Notes under the pieces: generated by a model
Told to the model about the DNA's origin: nothing
Database searches by the model: none
Seen by the model: the letters and a program-made list of their open reading frames with translations, nothing else
Translations under genes and position numbers: made by a program
DNA from: Rhodocyclaceae bacterium
Lineage (GTDB): Bacteria > Pseudomonadota > Gammaproteobacteria > Burkholderiales > Rhodocyclaceae
Assembly (NCBI GenBank): GCA_020849155.1
Contig: JADLGU010000066.1
Location: forward strand, 1-6,455
DNA length: 6,455 nt
Reading direction: 5' to 3'
Shown here: positions 4,342 through 6,455 of the stretch, piece after piece
Numbering within the stretch: position 1 is the stretch's first letter
How the letters are laid out: each line of letters starts with the position of its first letter

Positions 4342-6455
4342 TTGAAGCAGCACATCGTCAGATACGCGCTCGGGCTGGTCGTGCTGCTGCTCCTCCTCGG
4401 GCATGCGGCGCGCTTCTACCAGGTCGGTTTCATCAACCGGCTCGACGCGATCATCTACGACACCAAGGTCCGCCTGACCATGCCGCAAAGCGTGGACAGC
4501 CGGGTGGTCATTGTCGACATCGACGAGAAGTCGCTGGGGGAGTTCGGCCGCTGGCCATGGGGCCGGGACCGGGTTTCCCAACTGATCAAGAAGCTCTTCG
4601 ACCAGCACGGCATCGCCCTGCTGGGGTTCGACGTGGTCTTCGCCGAGCCAGACGACAGTTCCGGACTGAAGGTCCTGGAGGGGCTGGCCCGGGGCGAACT
4701 GAAGGAGAGCCCTACCTTCCAGACGGCCCTCAGGGAACTGCGCCCGCAGCTCGACCATGACCGGCTGTTCGCCGAGACCCTCAAGGGGCGCCCGGTGGTG
4801 CTCGGCTATTACTTCTCCACCCGCAGCGACGGCGTCTCCAGCGGCGCCGTGCCGGCGCCGGTGCTGCCGGAGGGCAGCTTCACCGGCCGCAGCATCCCGT
4901 TCACCGTCTGGCAGAACTACGGCGGCAACCTGCCCGAGTTCCAGCAGGCGGCCGGTTCCGGCGGGCATTTCAATCCCATCGTCGATTTCGACGGCATCTC
5001 GCGCCGGGTGCCCTTGCTGGCGGAGTACAAGGGCCAGTACTACGAGGCCCTGTCGCTGGCCATGGTGCGGGTGCTGCTCGGCCGGCCCAAGGTGGTCCCC
5101 TGGTTTCCCGACGACCGCTGGTTTTCCAGCAAGGGCTACCAGGGCATGGAGGCCATCGATCTGCCCACCGCCCAGGGCACGATGCGCATCCCGGTGGACG
5201 ATGAAGTCTCCGCGCTGATCCCCTACCGCGGCTACCAGGGCAGCTACCGCTATTATTCGGCCGCCGACATCCTCGCCGACCGGGTCAAGCCCGGCGAGTT
5301 GAAGGGCAGGATCGCCCTGGTCGGCACCACCGCGCCGGGCCTGCTCGACCTGCGCGCCACGCCGGTGGGGGAGGCCTACCCGGGGGTCGAGATCCACGCC
5401 AACCTGATCACCGGGATGCTCGACGGCGCGATCAAGTTGAAGCCGCCCTATGTGCTGGGCGCCGAGGTGGTCCTGCTGCTGCTGGCGGGCGCGGTCATGG
5501 TGCTGCTGCCCCTGCTCTCCCCCCTGCGCGCCACCCTGGCGGCGCTGCTGGTGCTGCTGCTGGTCGTCACCGCCAACCTGGTTTTCTGGCATTACGGCAA
5601 CCTGGTGGTCCCGCTCGGATCGAGCCTGCTGATGGTGCTGGCGCTGTTCGCCCTCAACATGTCCTACGGCTACTTCGTCGAGTCGCGCGCCAAGCGGCAG
5701 TTCACCGAGCTGTTCGGCCAGTATGTCCCGCCCGAGCTGGTGGAGGAGATGAGCCGCAATCCAGAGTCCTACAGCATGGAAGGCCGCAAGGCCGAGCTGA
5801 CGGTGCTGTTCTCGGACGTGCGCGGCTTCACGACCATCTCCGAGGGCCTCAGCCCGGAGGACCTGGTGCGGCTGATGAACATCTACCTGACGGCCATGAC
5901 CGAGCTGCTGCGCAAGAACCGCGGCACCGTCGACAAATACATCGGCGACGCGGTGATGGCCTTCTGGGGCGCGCCGGTGGCCGATGCCGAGCATGCCCGC
6001 CATGCGGTGATCACGGCCATGGAGATGCAGGCGGCGCTGCCGGCGGTGAACCGCAGCCTGGCCCAGCACGGCTGGCCGGAATTGCACATTGGCGTCGGGG
6101 TCAATACCGGCGAGATGACGGTCGGCGACATGGGGTCGTCGGTCCGCCAGGCGTATACTGTGATGGGCGACGCGGTGAACCTGGGGTCGCGGCTGGAAGG
6201 GATCACCAAGCAGTACGGGGTCGACATCCTGGTGGGCGAGACGACCCGCAAGGCCATCAAGGACATCGTCTTCCGCGAGGTCGACCGGGTCCAGGTCAAG
6301 GGCAAGGAGGAGCCGGTCGCCATCTACGAGCCGCTCGGCCTGGAAGGCGAGGTCGGCAAGGCCGTGCAGGAGGAGCTCAAGCTGTGGAACCAGACGCTGC
6401 GGCATTACCGCGCCCAGGAATGGGACCAGGCCGAGGTGGCGCTGCTCAACCTGAC
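4342..6455 (+). CDS. CHASE2-sensor transmembrane adenylate/guanylate cyclase, class III (3' end cut by window)
   Basis: Predicted membrane receptor that makes a cyclic nucleotide, probably cAMP, in response to a periplasmic signal. 704 codons are visible from a TTG start and the frame is open at the window edge. Order: N-terminal helix (about 9-23); CHASE2 domain (about 30-365) with IDEKS (60-64), GRWPW (69-73), FDVVFAEP (96-103) and PGVEIHAN (347-354); three helices (about 371-391, 397-416, 423-445); a short linker with FGQYVPPELV; and the cyclase domain (about 482-660). Metal-binding aspartates D492 (FSDVRGF) and D536 (YIGDAV), purine-selecting K532, and transition-state N613 and R617 are all present, so it should be active. 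The second purine-selecting position is Thr (T606), as in class IIIb enzymes. After the cyclase comes a TPR-like tail (RAQEWDQAE, 690-698) that runs off the window; related proteins usually end a few tens of residues later. It may be transcribed separately from, or with, the FHA gene. Confidence 0.92.
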   Translation, partial: MKQHIVRYALGLVVLLLLLGHAARFYQVGFINRLDAIIYDTKVRLTMPQSVDSRVVIVDIDEKSLGEFGRWPWGRDRVSQLIKKLFDQHGIALLGFDVVFAEPDDSSGLKVLEGLARGELKESPTFQTALRELRPQLDHDRLFAETLKGRPVVLGYYFSTRSDGVSSGAVPAPVLPEGSFTGRSIPFTVWQNYGGNLPEFQQAAGSGGHFNPIVDFDGISRRVPLLAEYKGQYYEALSLAMVRVLLGRPKVVPWFPDDRWFSSKGYQGMEAIDLPTAQGTMRIPVDDEVSALIPYRGYQGSYRYYSAADILADRVKPGELKGRIALVGTTAPGLLDLRATPVGEAYPGVEIHANLITGMLDGAIKLKPPYVLGAEVVLLLLAGAVMVLLPLLSPLRATLAALLVLLLVVTANLVFWHYGNLVVPLGSSLLMVLALFALNMSYGYFVESRAKRQFTELFGQYVPPELVEEMSRNPESYSMEGRKAELTVLFSDVRGFTTISEGLSPEDLVRLMNIYLTAMTELLRKNRGTVDKYIGDAVMAFWGAPVADAEHARHAVITAMEMQAALPAVNRSLAQHGWPELHIGVGVNTGEMTVGDMGSSVRQAYTVMGDAVNLGSRLEGITKQYGVDILVGETTRKAIKDIVFREVDRVQVKGKEEPVAIYEPLGLEGEVGKAVQEELKLWNQTLRHYRAQEWDQAEVALLNL

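Noticed and set aside
2608..4355. Minus-strand open frames of 278 and 286 codons opposite the phosphatase and FHA genes
   Set aside because: These are shadow frames with no motifs; the plus-strand genes have complete family signatures and ribosome sites.
5452..5680. CTG-rich low-complexity stretch as a DNA repeat
   Set aside because: It simply encodes the leucine-rich membrane helices of the cyclase; there is no regular repeat unit.
4222..6405. 727-codon open frame on the minus strand opposite the cyclase
   Set aside because: Same composition shadow (His, Gln, Asp, Arg rich, no recognisable domain). The plus frame encodes an intact CHASE2-cyclase that begins at TTG and runs off the window.

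Overview
The window is GC-rich (roughly two-thirds G+C by eye), tightly packed and entirely plus-strand coding. It carries four genes of a bacterial transmembrane signalling locus. Strong G/C preference at third codon positions, Shine-Dalgarno-led starts and the domain combinations suggest a GC-rich Gram-negative proteobacterium. A betaproteobacterium of the Rhodocyclaceae/Azoarcus type is my best guess, but this is inference from gene content and style and was not tested by any search.

Layout: (1) 33-2618, a membrane protein with a periplasmic CHASE2 sensor, three further membrane helices, a short TPR-like segment and a C-terminal Hanks-type Ser/Thr kinase. (2) 2635-3456, a PP2C-family Ser/Thr phosphatase. 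(3) 3477-4232, a soluble FHA-domain protein with one canonical FHA domain, a Thr/Ala/Pro-rich linker and a degenerate second FHA-like domain. (4) 4342 to the window edge, a second CHASE2 membrane protein whose output domain is a class III nucleotide cyclase. Its 3' end lies outside the window. Genes 1-3 are separated by only 16 and 20 nt and look like one operon. A 109-nt gap with a weak candidate promoter precedes gene 4.

Working model (inference): the kinase senses something through CHASE2, autophosphorylates and phosphorylates threonines. The PP2C enzyme reverses this, and the FHA protein reads phosphothreonine. Three Thr-x-x-Leu motifs, two in the kinase's linker and one in the FHA protein's linker, fit the usual +3 preference of FHA domains and could wire the three proteins together. 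The neighbouring CHASE2 cyclase suggests that the same cell-surface process also feeds a cyclic-nucleotide (probably cAMP) output. The kinase/phosphatase/FHA triad resembles the threonine-phosphorylation switch found with type VI secretion, but no secretion gene is present here.

No RNA genes, mobile elements, CRISPR arrays or frameshifted genes were seen. The long open frames in other registers, especially on the minus strand, are composition shadows of the four real genes.
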